Notes: generated by a model from the sequence alone, not told the origin. A stretch of 64,000 nt of DNA from Myceligenerans crystallogenes (GCF_039529775.1 NZ_BAAANL010000008.1:62001-126000), one strand, 5' to 3'. Positions 1 to 10,824 are shown, numbered from the stretch's first letter. Numbers and translations: made by a program.

Positions 1-259
<259 letters not shown>

Positions 260-308
260 CAACAGGCGCGAACAGCGTGACGAACACGTACTGAGGGAGG
301 CCGACCTC

Positions 309-1256
309 ATGGCCGCACCGCACACCCCGCTCCGCCCTGGCGGCGGCGTGGGGGGCGCGCCCGCGGACGGGCGGCCCGGCGGTCCCGCGGAGGACGCGAG
401 GATCCTCGGGGCGGAGGATCTCGGGGCGGCCCTGGAGGTCTGCTATGCCGAGCCGGTCGCGTCCGTTCTGGCGGCGTCGCGCCTGGAGATCGCCGCGCGT
501 GCCGGTTTCACCGCGGCGGGCGGGCAGGCGTGGGGGTTCCCGGCGTCCGGCCCGCCGGAGGCCGTGTGCTGGGCCGGGGCGAACCTGGTCCCCGTGGTGC
601 CCCGCGCCCTGGGGCGAGCCGGCCAGGCTGCCGCGACGGCGGCGTTCGCGAGCCTGGCGCGCTCCCAGGGCCGCCGGTCCAGCTCGATCGTGGGGGAGCG
701 GGACGCGGCCCTCGGCCTCTGGGACGCGCTGGAGGCGCACTGGCCCGCCCCGCGCGAGGTCCGCTGCGACCAGCCGTCGATGGCGATCAGCCGCGGCTCC
801 GACGTCGCCCCGGATCCCGCGCTGCGCCGTTCCACCCTCGCCGAGCTCGACATCGTGCTGCCGGCCTGCGTGCGCATGTTCACGGAGGAGGTCGGCTACT
901 CCCCGGTCGCGGGCGGCGGCGGCCCGTACGTGCAGCGCGTCCGCTCCCTGATCGCGGACGGCCGCTCCTTCATCCGCACCGAGCGCACGCCACGGGGCCG
1001 GGACACGGTCGCCTTCAAGGCGGAGGTGGGCGCGGTGGCCGGTACGGTCGCCCAGATCCAGGGCGTCTGGGTCGACCCGATGTACCGCGGCCGCGGCTGG
1101 GCGGTCCCCGGGATGTCCGCCGTCGTCGGGGCCGTCCGCGAGTCCATCGCCCCGGTCGTCTCCCTCTACGTCAACTCCTACAACGAACGCGCCATCGCCA
1201 CCTACCGCCACGTCGGCTTCGAACAGGTCGGCACCTTCGCGACGGTCCTCTTCTGA
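309..1256 (+). CDS. GNAT-family N-acetyltransferase, ispG/proS-linked type
   Basis: This 315-residue protein has an N-terminal region of about 150 residues resembling the extra domain (DUF4081 type) of actinobacterial two-domain GNAT proteins. A C-terminal GNAT fold follows, with an acetyl-CoA loop around PMYRGRGWAVPGM (near residues 257-269) and a terminal segment YNERAIATYRHVGFEQVG typical of motif B. The ATG at 309 follows a GGGAGG ribosome-binding site at 294-299. The gene starts 49 bases after ispG on the same strand and may be cotranscribed. The substrate is unknown; the family context gives no more than a cytoplasmic acetyl-CoA-dependent transferase. Confidence 0.85.
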   Translation: MAAPHTPLRPGGGVGGAPADGRPGGPAEDARILGAEDLGAALEVCYAEPVASVLAASRLEIAARAGFTAAGGQAWGFPASGPPEAVCWAGANLVPVVPRALGRAGQAAATAAFASLARSQGRRSSSIVGERDAALGLWDALEAHWPAPREVRCDQPSMAISRGSDVAPDPALRRSTLAELDIVLPACVRMFTEEVGYSPVAGGGGPYVQRVRSLIADGRSFIRTERTPRGRDTVAFKAEVGAVAGTVAQIQGVWVDPMYRGRGWAVPGMSAVVGAVRESIAPVVSLYVNSYNERAIATYRHVGFEQVGTFATVLF

Positions 1257-1278
1257 GCTGGACCGTCCGCCGATCGGG

Positions 1279-2202
1279 CTACCGCAGGAGCTTGGACAGG
1301 CGGCGGTCGGCCAGGGGCCGCCCGCCGGTCTGGCAGGTGGGGCAGTACTGGAGGGAACGGTCGGCGAAGCTGACCTCGTGGACCGTGTCGCCGCAGGGGG
1401 TGCCGTCCCAGCCGGGGCAGGGTTCGCCGGTGCGGCCGTGCACGCGCATCCCCGCGCGTTTCGCGTCCTTCAGATCCTTCGCCGGTTTGCCCGACGACGT
1501 CGCGATGGCCTCGGAGAGCACCTCGCCGACGGCCGTGTGCAGCCGGGTGGTCTCCTCTCGCGTGAACGTGCGCGTCTGCTTGTACGGGCTGAAGCGGGCG
1601 GCGTGCAGGATCTCGTCCGAGTAGGCGTTGCCGATGCCCGCGATCGCCGACTGATCGCGGAGCAGGCCCTTGATCTGCTGGTTCCTCGCCGCCAGCAGCT
1701 CGCCGAGGCGTTCGGCCGTGAACTCCGGGGTCAGCGGGTCGATGCCGAGGGAGGCGATCATCGCGACGTCTTCCGGCGAGCGCACCACGTGGACCGCGAG
1801 CCGCTTCCTCGTCCCGGCCTCGGTCAGATCGAACCCGGCGCCGTCGTCCAGCCGGACGCGCACGGCGATCGCCGCGCCCTTCGCGGAGCCGCCGAGCCGC
1901 GGGCGCACGGGCGTCGCCGGGAGCTTGTCGGACCAGCGCACCCAGCCGCCGCGGGACAGGTGGAAGACCAGATGCAGCGGGGCGTCGCCTGCTGACGTCG
2001 AGCCGTCGCCGGACACCGTCATGTCGAGCCACTTGCCGTGGCGGGACCAGGCGGTGACCCTCCGGCTCGTCAGGGCCGTGACGGGCGGCTCGAAGGTCTT
2101 GAGGGCGGCGATGTTGCCGACCTCGATCGATGTGACCACGCGTGAGCCGGTGCGCTCCCCGAGGAACCGCACCAGCGCCTCGACCTCGGGAAGCTCCGGC
2201 AT
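1279..2202 (-). CDS. Fpg/Nei-family DNA glycosylase (first copy)
   Basis: The protein begins MPELPEVE, the hallmark N-terminus in which Pro2 is the catalytic nucleophile of Fpg/Nei glycosylase-lyases and Glu3 assists. It is 307 residues and ends in a zinc-finger-like region with two Cys pairs (PCPGWDGTPC, YCPTC). The upstream in-frame ATG at 2211 would add MAR and bury the catalytic Pro2, so the start at 2202 is required. A -10-like element ends 7 bases before it, which suggests a leaderless mRNA. It removes oxidised bases and nicks the abasic site. It is divergent from proS. A second, Nei-type paralogue lies at 39949-40749. Confidence 0.9.
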   Translation of the reverse strand: MPELPEVEALVRFLGERTGSRVVTSIEVGNIAALKTFEPPVTALTSRRVTAWSRHGKWLDMTVSGDGSTSAGDAPLHLVFHLSRGGWVRWSDKLPATPVRPRLGGSAKGAAIAVRVRLDDGAGFDLTEAGTRKRLAVHVVRSPEDVAMIASLGIDPLTPEFTAERLGELLAARNQQIKGLLRDQSAIAGIGNAYSDEILHAARFSPYKQTRTFTREETTRLHTAVGEVLSEAIATSSGKPAKDLKDAKRAGMRVHGRTGEPCPGWDGTPCGDTVHEVSFADRSLQYCPTCQTGGRPLADRRLSKLLR

Positions 2203-2209
2203 GCGGGCC

Positions 2210-2215
2210 ATTATC
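2210..2215 (-). promoter_or_regulatory. -10 element of the Fpg/Nei gene, leaderless start
   Basis: On the minus strand the hexamer GATAAT lies exactly 7 bases before the ATG at 2202. It overlaps the rejected upstream ATG at 2211, which supports the shorter start. No Shine-Dalgarno sequence is present. Confidence 0.5.
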
Positions 2216-2284
2216 GTCCGGGTTGCCGCCGCCGGCCACGCCTGGGTCCACGGTTGTCAGGACGGCGATGTCACAGGTCGCCAG

Positions 2285-2290
2285 TAGCAT
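2285..2290 (+). promoter_or_regulatory. -10 element of proS, leaderless start
   Basis: TAGCAT matches the actinobacterial TANNNT -10 pattern and lies 7 bases before the ATG at 2298, which would place transcription initiation at the start codon. No Shine-Dalgarno sequence is visible. Confidence 0.5.
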
Positions 2291-2297
2291 TGCCCCC

Positions 2298-4121
<1,824 letters not shown>

Positions 4122-4125
4122 CCCC

Positions 4126-4146
4126 GGCCTGACCGGAGGTCAGGCC
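4126..4146. terminator. hairpin between convergent proS and lipoprotein genes
   Basis: A perfect 9-bp stem (GGCCTGACC/GGTCAGGCC) with a 3-base loop sits between the two stop codons and overlaps the stop of the minus-strand gene. It has no T-tract, so its role as a bidirectional terminator is inferred from position. Confidence 0.45.
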
Positions 4147-5240
4147 CTGGCCTGCTCCGGGAGGCCCGGGAACGGGGGCAGCGGGGCGCCCCAGGCGCGC
4201 TGGGTGAGGGCCGAGTCCGCCAGCAGGGCCACCACGGCCGCGCGGGTGGCCGGTTCCGCCTGGGCGACCAGGCTCGCGTAGCCGGCGGCCAGGCGGCTCT
4301 CGGCCTGCACCACGACGTCCTTGGCCGTCGCGCCGCGATCCGGCAGCTGGTAGGCGGCGCGCCGCGGGTCCTTCTCGGTGCCCGCGACGCCGGCGACCCG
4401 CGCCCAGCCCTGGCCGCGCTCCCGGTGCCGGCGCGCGAGGTTGAGCAGCCGGAGCTGCGTGGGCTCCTCGTCGGACCAGGCGGCCGCGACCTCGTAGGCG
4501 TACGCGGTGGAGTCCTCGGCGAGGATCACCGCGTCGAGGTCCTCGGGCTCCAGGCCCGCGGGCGCTGTCGTCAGGCGGGAGGCGGCCGAGACCGCCGTCG
4601 TCGTCGCGTCGTCGTCGTCCGAGCCGCCCTCGTCCCCGCCGTCGTCCGACGGCGCGGGGGAGGCCGCGGCCTGCGGCGAGCCCGGGACCACCGGCGGCGT
4701 GTACGGCGGCAGTTTCTTCCCGGCGGTCTCGGCGAGCTTCCGGGCCGACAGCGTCTGCGCCGCCGACACCGACGCGAGCAGGCGGGCCAGCGGCCCGTCC
4801 TCGCAGACGTCCGCGGCGGTCGCGTTGCGGGCGGCGGCGTCCCGCAGGGTCGCGAGCACCTTGTCCGGCCCGGGCGCGGACCCCTCCGAGGCCGACGGCG
4901 ACGGGGCGGGCGCGTCCGACGCGAGCCCCGACTCGTAGACGCCGCCGAGCTGGTCGGCGTGGTCGAGCGAGATCTCGGAGATCTGCGTGAGCGCCTCGGC
5001 GACCACCGGCTTGGTGTCCTTGCGGCCCGCCACCGCCTCCGCCTGGCCCGCCACGAGGAGCGCGTCGTCGACCGCCGTGCGGCGCACGATCTCGACCGGG
5101 TCCGGGACGGGCTCGGTCGGGGGCGGCGAGTCGAGCCGCACCCCGCACCCGCCGAGCAGCAGCGCGACGGCGAGCGCGACCGCCGCCGGCGGGACGTGGC
5201 GGGGACGGCGTGACGACGCTGTGGACGGAGGCGGGTTCAT
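4140..5240 (-). CDS. DUF4439-type lipoprotein
   Basis: This 366-residue protein has a hydrophobic signal peptide (VALAVALLL) ending in a lipobox LGGC, so the mature form would be lipid-anchored on the outer face of the membrane. A proline- and Asp-rich linker near the middle separates two helical parts. The C-terminal part (EDLDAVILAEDSTAYAYEVAAAW onward) resembles the ferritin-like DUF4439 domain. Genes of this type often lie between proS and rimP in Actinobacteria, as here. The start at 5240 is chosen because it puts the basic stretch and hydrophobic core in signal-peptide register; upstream ATGs would not. The function is unknown, and no metal-binding role can be shown from this sequence. 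Confidence 0.8.
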   Translation of the reverse strand: MNPPPSTASSRRPRHVPPAAVALAVALLLGGCGVRLDSPPPTEPVPDPVEIVRRTAVDDALLVAGQAEAVAGRKDTKPVVAEALTQISEISLDHADQLGGVYESGLASDAPAPSPSASEGSAPGPDKVLATLRDAAARNATAADVCEDGPLARLLASVSAAQTLSARKLAETAGKKLPPYTPPVVPGSPQAAASPAPSDDGGDEGGSDDDDATTTAVSAASRLTTAPAGLEPEDLDAVILAEDSTAYAYEVAAAWSDEEPTQLRLLNLARRHRERGQGWARVAGVAGTEKDPRRAAYQLPDRGATAKDVVVQAESRLAAGYASLVAQAEPATRAAVVALLADSALTQRAWGAPLPPFPGLPEQARA

Positions 5241-5432
5241 CGTGCCCGATGATGCCACGCCCGGGCCCCTTCCCGGCGCAGGTGACCGGTTGCGTCGGAT
5301 GTCACGCCCCATGACCTGCGAGCGGGCGCGGAGGCGTCGTAGGCTGGGCGCGGTAGACGACAACAGCACACCGGTCGGGTCCTGACTCGAGCGGTACCCC
5401 CATTTCTTGTGGGAGCCGACGGGAGGAACACG

Positions 5433-6098
5433 ATGGCGCAGCCCGCGAACCGGTCACAGGACGACGTGACCCGGATCGCCGAGCCGGTGGCCGGTGATCA
5501 CGGCCTGTACCTCGAGGAGGTGCGGGTCACGCGTGCCGGGAACAGGTCGGTCGTGCGGATCACGCTCGACCTGCCCGAGGACCGGGTCGGCAGCCTGGAC
5601 TCGGACACGCTCGGGGAGGCGTCCCGCGCGATCTCGGCGGCCCTGGACGACGCCGACGCCGTCGCCGGCGCGTACACCCTGGAGATCAGCACCCCCGGGG
5701 TGTCCCGGCCGCTCACCACGGCACGCCACTTCCGGCGGGCCCGCACGCGCCTGGTGACGCTCGCGCTCGCCGACGGCGGCACCGCGTCGGGCAGGCTCAC
5801 CGACGTGCGGGGCACCGGCGCGACCGGCGACGACGACGCCGTGGTCCTCGTGCTGGACGACGCGCGCGAGATCCCGCTCGGGTCGGTCGCCCGGGGGAGC
5901 GTCGAGGTCGAGCTCAAGCGGGCCGACGACGCCGCGTTCGACGACGACGACGCCGCGGACGCCGCGGAGGAGCCCGTCGCAGGACGCCGGGCTGGGGATG
6001 CCGACCGCGCCGGGGTGCGCGAGAGTTCTGGTGCGGACGACGACAGCGTGACCCGCCTGCCCCGCGAGGGCGCGGCGGGCCGCGACGAGGAGGGCTGA
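5433..6098 (+). CDS. rimP: ribosome maturation factor RimP
   Basis: This 221-residue protein is the late-stage 30S assembly factor. The N-terminal domain contains LEEVRVTRAGNRSVVRITLDL and the family segment YTLEISTPGVSRPL (near residues 84-97), followed by the C-terminal SH3-like domain. A strongly acidic tail (DDDDAADAAEEP and beyond) extends it past the usual 150-180 residues. The ATG at 5433 is preceded by GGGAGGA at 5421-5427, which decides against the GTG at 5409. It is the first gene of the rimP-nusA-ylxR-infB operon; nusA starts one base after its stop. Confidence 0.95.
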   Translation: MAQPANRSQDDVTRIAEPVAGDHGLYLEEVRVTRAGNRSVVRITLDLPEDRVGSLDSDTLGEASRAISAALDDADAVAGAYTLEISTPGVSRPLTTARHFRRARTRLVTLALADGGTASGRLTDVRGTGATGDDDAVVLVLDDAREIPLGSVARGSVEVELKRADDAAFDDDDAADAAEEPVAGRRAGDADRAGVRESSGADDDSVTRLPREGAAGRDEEG

Positions 6099-6099
6099 G

Positions 6100-7203
6100 A
6101 TGGACATCGACATGAGCGCGCTGCGCATGCTGGAGCGCGAGAAGGACTTCAGCCTGGACGTCCTGGTCTCGGCGATCGAGCAGGCCTTGCTCTCCGCGTA
6201 CCACCGGACGCCGTACTCCTTCAAGCACGCCCGCGCCGAGGTGGATCGCACCACCGGCCACGTGACGGTGTGGGCCCGCGAGGAGCTCGAGACCTACGCG
6301 GACCCGGACGACCCGGCGGCGCCCGCGCCCGTCGAGCTCGGCCCGGAGTTCGACGACACGCCGCAGGACTTCGGCCGCATCGCGACCGCGACCGCGCGCC
6401 AGGTGATCGTGCAGCGCCTGCGGGACGCCGAGGACGACCAGGTGCTGGGCACGTTCCGCGACAAGGAGGGCGAGGTCGTCGCGGGCGTCATCCAGCAGGG
6501 CCGCGACCCCCGCATGGTGCTCGTGGACGTGGGCGACACCGAGGCGGTGCTGCCGCCGCACGAGCAGGTCGCCACCGAGGTGTACGAGCACGGCGAGCGG
6601 CTGCGTGCGTACGTGGTCGAGGTGTCGCGGGGCATGAAGGGCGCGCAGGTGACCCTGAGCCGCACGCACCCCGGGCTGGTGCGCAAGCTCTTCGAGCTCG
6701 AGGTCCCGGAGATCGCCGACGGCTCCGTGGAGATCATGTCCGTGGCGCGCGAGGCGGGCCACCGCACCAAGGTCGCCGTCGTCTCCCGGGTCGCGGGCCT
6801 GAACGCGAAGGGCGCCTGCATCGGCCCGATGGGCGCGCGCGTGCGGGCGGTCATGGCCGAGCTGCGCGGCGAGAAGATCGACATCGTCGACTGGAGCGAC
6901 GACCCGGCGCGGTTCGTCGCGAACGCGCTGTCGCCGGCCAAGACGATCTCGGTCACCGTGGTGGACGAGGCGGCGCGCGCGGTACGCGCCGTCGTCCCGG
7001 ACTACCAGCTGTCGCTGGCCATCGGCAAGGAGGGGCAGAACGCCCGCCTGGCGGCCAAGCTCACCGGGTGGCGGATCGACATCCGGTCCGACGAGGCGGC
7101 CGACGACGCCGCGGGCGGGGAGCAGGACGACGCCGCCGGTGACGAGCAGGGCGGGACCCCGGCCGGGGAGGGTGGCGCTGCTCACGTGTCGCCGAACCGG
7201 TAA
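6100..7203 (+). CDS. nusA: transcription termination/antitermination factor NusA
   Basis: The 367-residue protein has an N-terminal RNA-polymerase-binding domain, an S1 domain (around residues 115-190) and two KH domains, the second showing LAIGKEGQNARLAAKLTGW near residue 306. It lacks the C-terminal acidic repeats of E. coli NusA, as is usual in Actinobacteria, and ends in an Asp/Glu-rich tail. NusA modulates pausing, Rho-independent termination and antitermination. The ATG at 6100 has GAGGAGGG just upstream, inside the end of rimP, so the two genes are tightly coupled. Confidence 0.97.
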   Translation: MDIDMSALRMLEREKDFSLDVLVSAIEQALLSAYHRTPYSFKHARAEVDRTTGHVTVWAREELETYADPDDPAAPAPVELGPEFDDTPQDFGRIATATARQVIVQRLRDAEDDQVLGTFRDKEGEVVAGVIQQGRDPRMVLVDVGDTEAVLPPHEQVATEVYEHGERLRAYVVEVSRGMKGAQVTLSRTHPGLVRKLFELEVPEIADGSVEIMSVAREAGHRTKVAVVSRVAGLNAKGACIGPMGARVRAVMAELRGEKIDIVDWSDDPARFVANALSPAKTISVTVVDEAARAVRAVVPDYQLSLAIGKEGQNARLAAKLTGWRIDIRSDEAADDAAGGEQDDAAGDEQGGTPAGEGGAAHVSPNR

Positions 7204-7209
7204 CGGCAG

Positions 7210-7530
7210 GTGAACAGGCAAGGTAGACTGATCGAGTCTGGGCCGCGAGCCCGTCCTTCGTCCTACGTTCCGTCGCCTCCGGTGCGGACGTGTGTCGGAT
7301 GCCGGGGACGCGACCAGCGGTCTGCTCTCGTGCGTGTGGTCCTGGATCCCGCCGCGGCGCCGGCCCGGATCGTCGTCGACGTGCGGGCCTGCCTACCGGG
7401 GCGAGGTGCCTGGATCCACTCCAGGCCGGAGTGCCTGGAGCTCGCGGAGCGTCGTCGGGCCTTCCCCCGCGCCTTGCGGGTGGGCGGGCCCCTCGACCTG
7501 GCGCGGCTCCGGGAACATCTCGGGCGGTGA
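7210..7530 (+). CDS. ylxR: YlxR/RnpM family RNA-binding protein
   Basis: This 106-residue protein carries the family signature PVRTCVGCRGRD and the later segment GRGAWIHSRPECLELAERRRAF. YlxR proteins (DUF448) are found between nusA and infB across Gram-positive bacteria; the Bacillus homologue binds RNase P RNA. The GTG at 7210 lies 6 bases after the nusA stop. The core family begins close to VRTCVGC (about residue 25), so the exact start is uncertain. Confidence 0.88.
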   Translation: MNRQGRLIESGPRARPSSYVPSPPVRTCVGCRGRDQRSALVRVVLDPAAAPARIVVDVRACLPGRGAWIHSRPECLELAERRRAFPRALRVGGPLDLARLREHLGR

Positions 7531-7555
7531 GCGCCGGCCGCGGGGACAGTCACGA

Positions 7556-7578
7556 CCGGCCGCCGGGAAGGCGGCCGG
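7556..7578 (+). promoter_or_regulatory. perfect hairpin in the ylxR-infB intergenic leader
   Basis: A perfect 9-bp stem (CCGGCCGCC/GGCGGCCGG) closes a GGGAA loop shortly after the ylxR stop codon. No T-tract follows. It may attenuate transcription or protect the upstream mRNA end; the role is inferred from structure only. Confidence 0.4.
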
Positions 7579-7674
7579 CCGCACCAGAAATTCGTCGACA
7601 GGAAAGCGGGTCAGAAGCCGATGGGCACCCGATGAGTCCCCAGCGATGAGTACCTCGTACTAGTGCGGTTCGCC

Positions 7675-7700
7675 CCTGCCTCGGGACGGACCGAGACAGG
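7675..7700 (+). promoter_or_regulatory. hairpin overlapping the infB ribosome-binding site
   Basis: CCTGCCTCGG at 7675-7684 pairs with CCGAGACAGG at 7691-7700 around a 6-base loop, with a single G-T-type wobble. The right arm contains the beginning of the AGGAGAG Shine-Dalgarno (7698-7704) of the infB GTG start at 7707, so folding would partly hide the ribosome-binding site. Translational control of IF2 is the inference. Confidence 0.4.
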
Positions 7701-7706
7701 AGAGTT

Positions 7707-10688
7707 GTGGCAAAGGTCCGCGTCTACGAGCTCGCAAAAGAGCTCGGAGTGGAAAGCAAGGCCCTGCTCGCCGAGCTGAAGTCAGCAGGCGAGTACGTGC
7801 GCTCGGCGTCGTCGACGCTGGAGGCGCCCGTCGCGCGACGTATGCGCGACAAGTTCACCGACGCCGGCACGTCCGGCGCGAAGAAGCAGGCCCGTCCCGC
7901 CCCCAAGCCGGGCGTGAAGCCGGCCCCGAAGCCCGGGGCCGTCCGCCCCGCCGTGCCTGCTCCCGCGGAGACGGCCCCGGCCGCGCCCGCCCAGCCGGCG
8001 GCGCCCGAACCGGTCCGGCCCGCGGCACAGGCGGCCCCGGCCGAGCCGGCCGCACCCACTGCTTCGCCCGAGGCCCAGGCGCCCGAGGCGCCGGCCGCGA
8101 GCACGTCGTCCGCCGACCCGGCGGCACGGCCCGGCCCGTCCGGCCCCAAGCCGGGTCCGGCCGCGGCGCCCAAGCCCGGCGGGGCGGGCCCGCGTCCGGG
8201 TAACAACCCGTTCGCCTCCAGCCAGGGCATGCCGCGCCCGGGTGACCGCCGTGGCGGTCCTCGCCGTGACGCCGGCGGCCCCGGTGCCGGTGGCGGCCGC
8301 GACGCGGGTTCCCGCGGCGAGGGCGGAGCGGGCCCGCGTCCGGGCAACAACCCGTTCGCTCCCAGCCAGGGCATGCCGCGCCCGGGTGACCGCCGTGGCG
8401 GCGGCCCCGGTGCCGACAAGGCCGAGCGTTCGCCGGCCGGCTCCGGCGGTCCCCGTCCGGGCGGTCCCCGCCCCGGCGGGCCCGGTGGCGCCGGTCCGCG
8501 CCCCGGCGGCTCGGGCGGTCCCCGTCCGGGTGGCCCGCGCCCCAACCCGGGCATGATGCCCGGCAAGACGTCGGTGCCGCGTCCGGGCGCACGTCCCGGC
8601 CCGGGTGGCGGCGGCGGTGGTCGTGGCGGCCGCGGCGGTCCTGGCGGGCCCGGCGGCGCCGGTGGCCCGGGCGGGCCCGGCGGTCCCGGGGGCGCGGGTC
8701 GTCCCGGGGGCGGCGGCGGTTTCCGCGGTCGTGGCGGCGGCGGTCGCGGTGCGACGCAGGGTGCCTTCGGGCGCGCCGGCGGTCGTCCGGTCCGCGGGCG
8801 GAAGTCGAAGCGTCAGAAGCGCCAGGAGTTCGAGGCGATGCAGGCGCCGTCGCTCGGCGGCGTGTCGGTGCCTCGCGGCAACGGCAGCACCGTCGTGCGG
8901 CTGCGTCAGGGCTCGTCCCTGAACGACTTCGCCGACAAGATCGACGCGAACCCCGCGGCGCTCGTGACCGTCCTGTTCCACCTGGGCGAGATGGCCACGG
9001 CCACGCAGTCGCTCGACGAGGACACGTTCGGCACCCTGGGCGTCGAGCTGGGCTACGTCATCGAGATGGTCTCGGCCGAGGAGGAGGACCGCGAGCTGCT
9101 CGGGGCCTTCGACATCGACCTGGAGGCGGAGGAGGCCGACGAGTCCGACGAGGACCTCGTGGCGCGTCCGCCGGTCGTGACCGTCATGGGTCACGTCGAC
9201 CACGGTAAGACGAAGCTCCTGGACGCGATCCGGAAGTCGAACGTCGTCGCGGGCGAGCACGGTGGCATCACGCAGCACATCGGTGCCTACCAGATCCACC
9301 ACGAGCACGAGGGCGTCGAGCGCGCCATCACCTTCATCGACACCCCGGGTCACGAGGCGTTCACCGCCATGCGTGCGCGTGGTGCGCAGGTGACGGACAT
9401 CGCGATCCTCGTGGTCGCGGCGGACGACGGCGTGATGCCGCAGACGGTCGAGGCGGTGAACCACGCCCAGGCGGCGGGGGTGCCGATCGTCGTCGCGGTG
9501 AACAAGATCGACCTCGAGGGCGCGAACCCGGCCAAGGTCCGCCAGCAGCTCACCGAGTACAACCTGGTGGCCGAGGAGTACGGCGGCGACACGATGTTCG
9601 TCGACGTCGCGGCCAAGCCCGGCATCGGTATCGACGACCTCGTCGAGGCCGTGCTGCTGACCGCGGACGCGGCGCTGGACCTCAAGGCGAACCCGAACAA
9701 GGACGCGCGCGGTGTCGCGATCGAGGCGAACCTCGACCGCGGCCGCGGTGCCGTGGCCACGGTGCTGGTCCAGTCCGGGACGCTGCGCGTCGGTGACGGC
9801 ATCGTGGCGGGCACGGCCTACGGCCGCGTGCGTGCCATGGTCGACGAGCACGGCGAGCAGGTGCTGGAGGCGACTCCGGCGCGTCCGGTCCAGGTGACCG
9901 GCCTGACGTCGGTGCCGAGCGCCGGTGACACGTTCCTCGTGGCGCCGGACGACCGCACCGCCCGGCAGATCGCCGAGAAGCGCCAGGCCGCCGAGCGCGC
10001 CGCCCTGCTGGCCAAGCGCCGCAAGCGGATCAGCCTCGAGGACTTCGACGCCGAGCTCAAGAAGGGCAAGGTCGAGAGCCTCAACCTCATCCTCAAGGGT
10101 GACGTGTCCGGTGCCGTCGAGGCACTGGAGGACGCGCTGCTCAAGATCGACGTGGGCGAGGAGGTCGAGCTGCGCGTCATCCACCGCGGTGTGGGTGCCA
10201 TCACGCAGAACGACGTCAACCTGGCCACGGTCGACAGCGCGGTGATCATCGGCTTCAACGTCAAGTACGGCGAGCGGGTCGAGGACCTCGCGGACCGCGA
10301 GGGCGTGGACGTCAAGTTCTACTCGGTCATCTACCAGGCGATCGAGGAGATCGAGGCGGCCCTCAAGGGCATGCTCAAGCCGGAGTACGAGGAGCACACG
10401 CTCGGTACGGCGGAGATCCGCGAGATCTTCCGCTCCTCGAAGTTCGGCAACATCGCCGGTTCGATCGTGCGGTCGGGCGAGATCCGCCGCAACGCCAAGG
10501 CGCGCGTCCTGCGCGACGGCAAGGTCATCGGGGACAACCTCCAGGTGGAGTCGCTCAAGCGGTTCAAGGACGACGCCACGGAGGTCCGCGAGGGCTTCGA
10601 GTGCGGTATCGGCCTCGGCAGCTTCAACGACCTCACCGAGGGCGACATCATCGAGACCTGGGAGATGCGCGAGATCCCGCGCACCTGA
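7707..10688 (+). CDS. infB: translation initiation factor IF-2
   Basis: IF-2 brings fMet-tRNA to the 30S P site and promotes subunit joining. The 993-residue protein begins VRVYELAKELGVESKALL (IF2_N), followed by about 300 residues of Ala/Pro- and Gly/Pro/Arg-rich low-complexity linker typical of Actinobacteria, a second IF2_N-like segment, and the GTPase core with GHVDHGKTK (near residue 495), DTPGHE and NKID. EF-Tu-like domain 2, IF2 domain 3 and a C-terminal domain ending with EIPRT follow. The linker contains a 74-base direct duplication (8184-8257 and 8328-8401). The GTG start at 7707 is preceded by AGGAGAG. Confidence 0.97.
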   Translation: MAKVRVYELAKELGVESKALLAELKSAGEYVRSASSTLEAPVARRMRDKFTDAGTSGAKKQARPAPKPGVKPAPKPGAVRPAVPAPAETAPAAPAQPAAPEPVRPAAQAAPAEPAAPTASPEAQAPEAPAASTSSADPAARPGPSGPKPGPAAAPKPGGAGPRPGNNPFASSQGMPRPGDRRGGPRRDAGGPGAGGGRDAGSRGEGGAGPRPGNNPFAPSQGMPRPGDRRGGGPGADKAERSPAGSGGPRPGGPRPGGPGGAGPRPGGSGGPRPGGPRPNPGMMPGKTSVPRPGARPGPGGGGGGRGGRGGPGGPGGAGGPGGPGGPGGAGRPGGGGGFRGRGGGGRGATQGAFGRAGGRPVRGRKSKRQKRQEFEAMQAPSLGGVSVPRGNGSTVVRLRQGSSLNDFADKIDANPAALVTVLFHLGEMATATQSLDEDTFGTLGVELGYVIEMVSAEEEDRELLGAFDIDLEAEEADESDEDLVARPPVVTVMGHVDHGKTKLLDAIRKSNVVAGEHGGITQHIGAYQIHHEHEGVERAITFIDTPGHEAFTAMRARGAQVTDIAILVVAADDGVMPQTVEAVNHAQAAGVPIVVAVNKIDLEGANPAKVRQQLTEYNLVAEEYGGDTMFVDVAAKPGIGIDDLVEAVLLTADAALDLKANPNKDARGVAIEANLDRGRGAVATVLVQSGTLRVGDGIVAGTAYGRVRAMVDEHGEQVLEATPARPVQVTGLTSVPSAGDTFLVAPDDRTARQIAEKRQAAERAALLAKRRKRISLEDFDAELKKGKVESLNLILKGDVSGAVEALEDALLKIDVGEEVELRVIHRGVGAITQNDVNLATVDSAVIIGFNVKYGERVEDLADREGVDVKFYSVIYQAIEEIEAALKGMLKPEYEEHTLGTAEIREIFRSSKFGNIAGSIVRSGEIRRNAKARVLRDGKVIGDNLQVESLKRFKDDATEVREGFECGIGLGSFNDLTEGDIIETWEMREIPRT

Positions 10689-10703
10689 TCCTGGTCCGTC
10701 CAT

Positions 10704-10747
10704 CGCCGCCGGCAGCGGGTCCCGTACGGGGCGCGCTGCCGGCGGCG
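10704..10747 (+). terminator. 14-bp hairpin after infB
   Basis: CGCCGCCGGCAGCG at 10704-10717 pairs perfectly with 10734-10747 across a 16-base loop that itself contains the palindrome CCCGTACGGG. A short CTTT follows a few bases later. It may terminate or attenuate the rimP-infB transcript before rbfA. Confidence 0.5.
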
Positions 10748-10759
10748 GACAGGCTTTCC

Positions 10760-10800
10760 GCCGAGGTAGCGGGCTCCCGTCCGGGAGCCGCTACCTCGGC
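10760..10800 (+). terminator. long hairpin before rbfA
   Basis: An 18-bp stem with one bulged G joins 10760-10778 to 10783-10800 around a 4-base loop. There is no T-tract. Together with the hairpin at 10704-10747 it forms a tandem structure separating infB from rbfA. It could be a terminator of the T-less type seen in GC-rich Actinobacteria or an RNA-processing signal. Confidence 0.5.
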
Positions 10801-10824
10801 GCCGTTCCGACAAGGAAAGACTTC

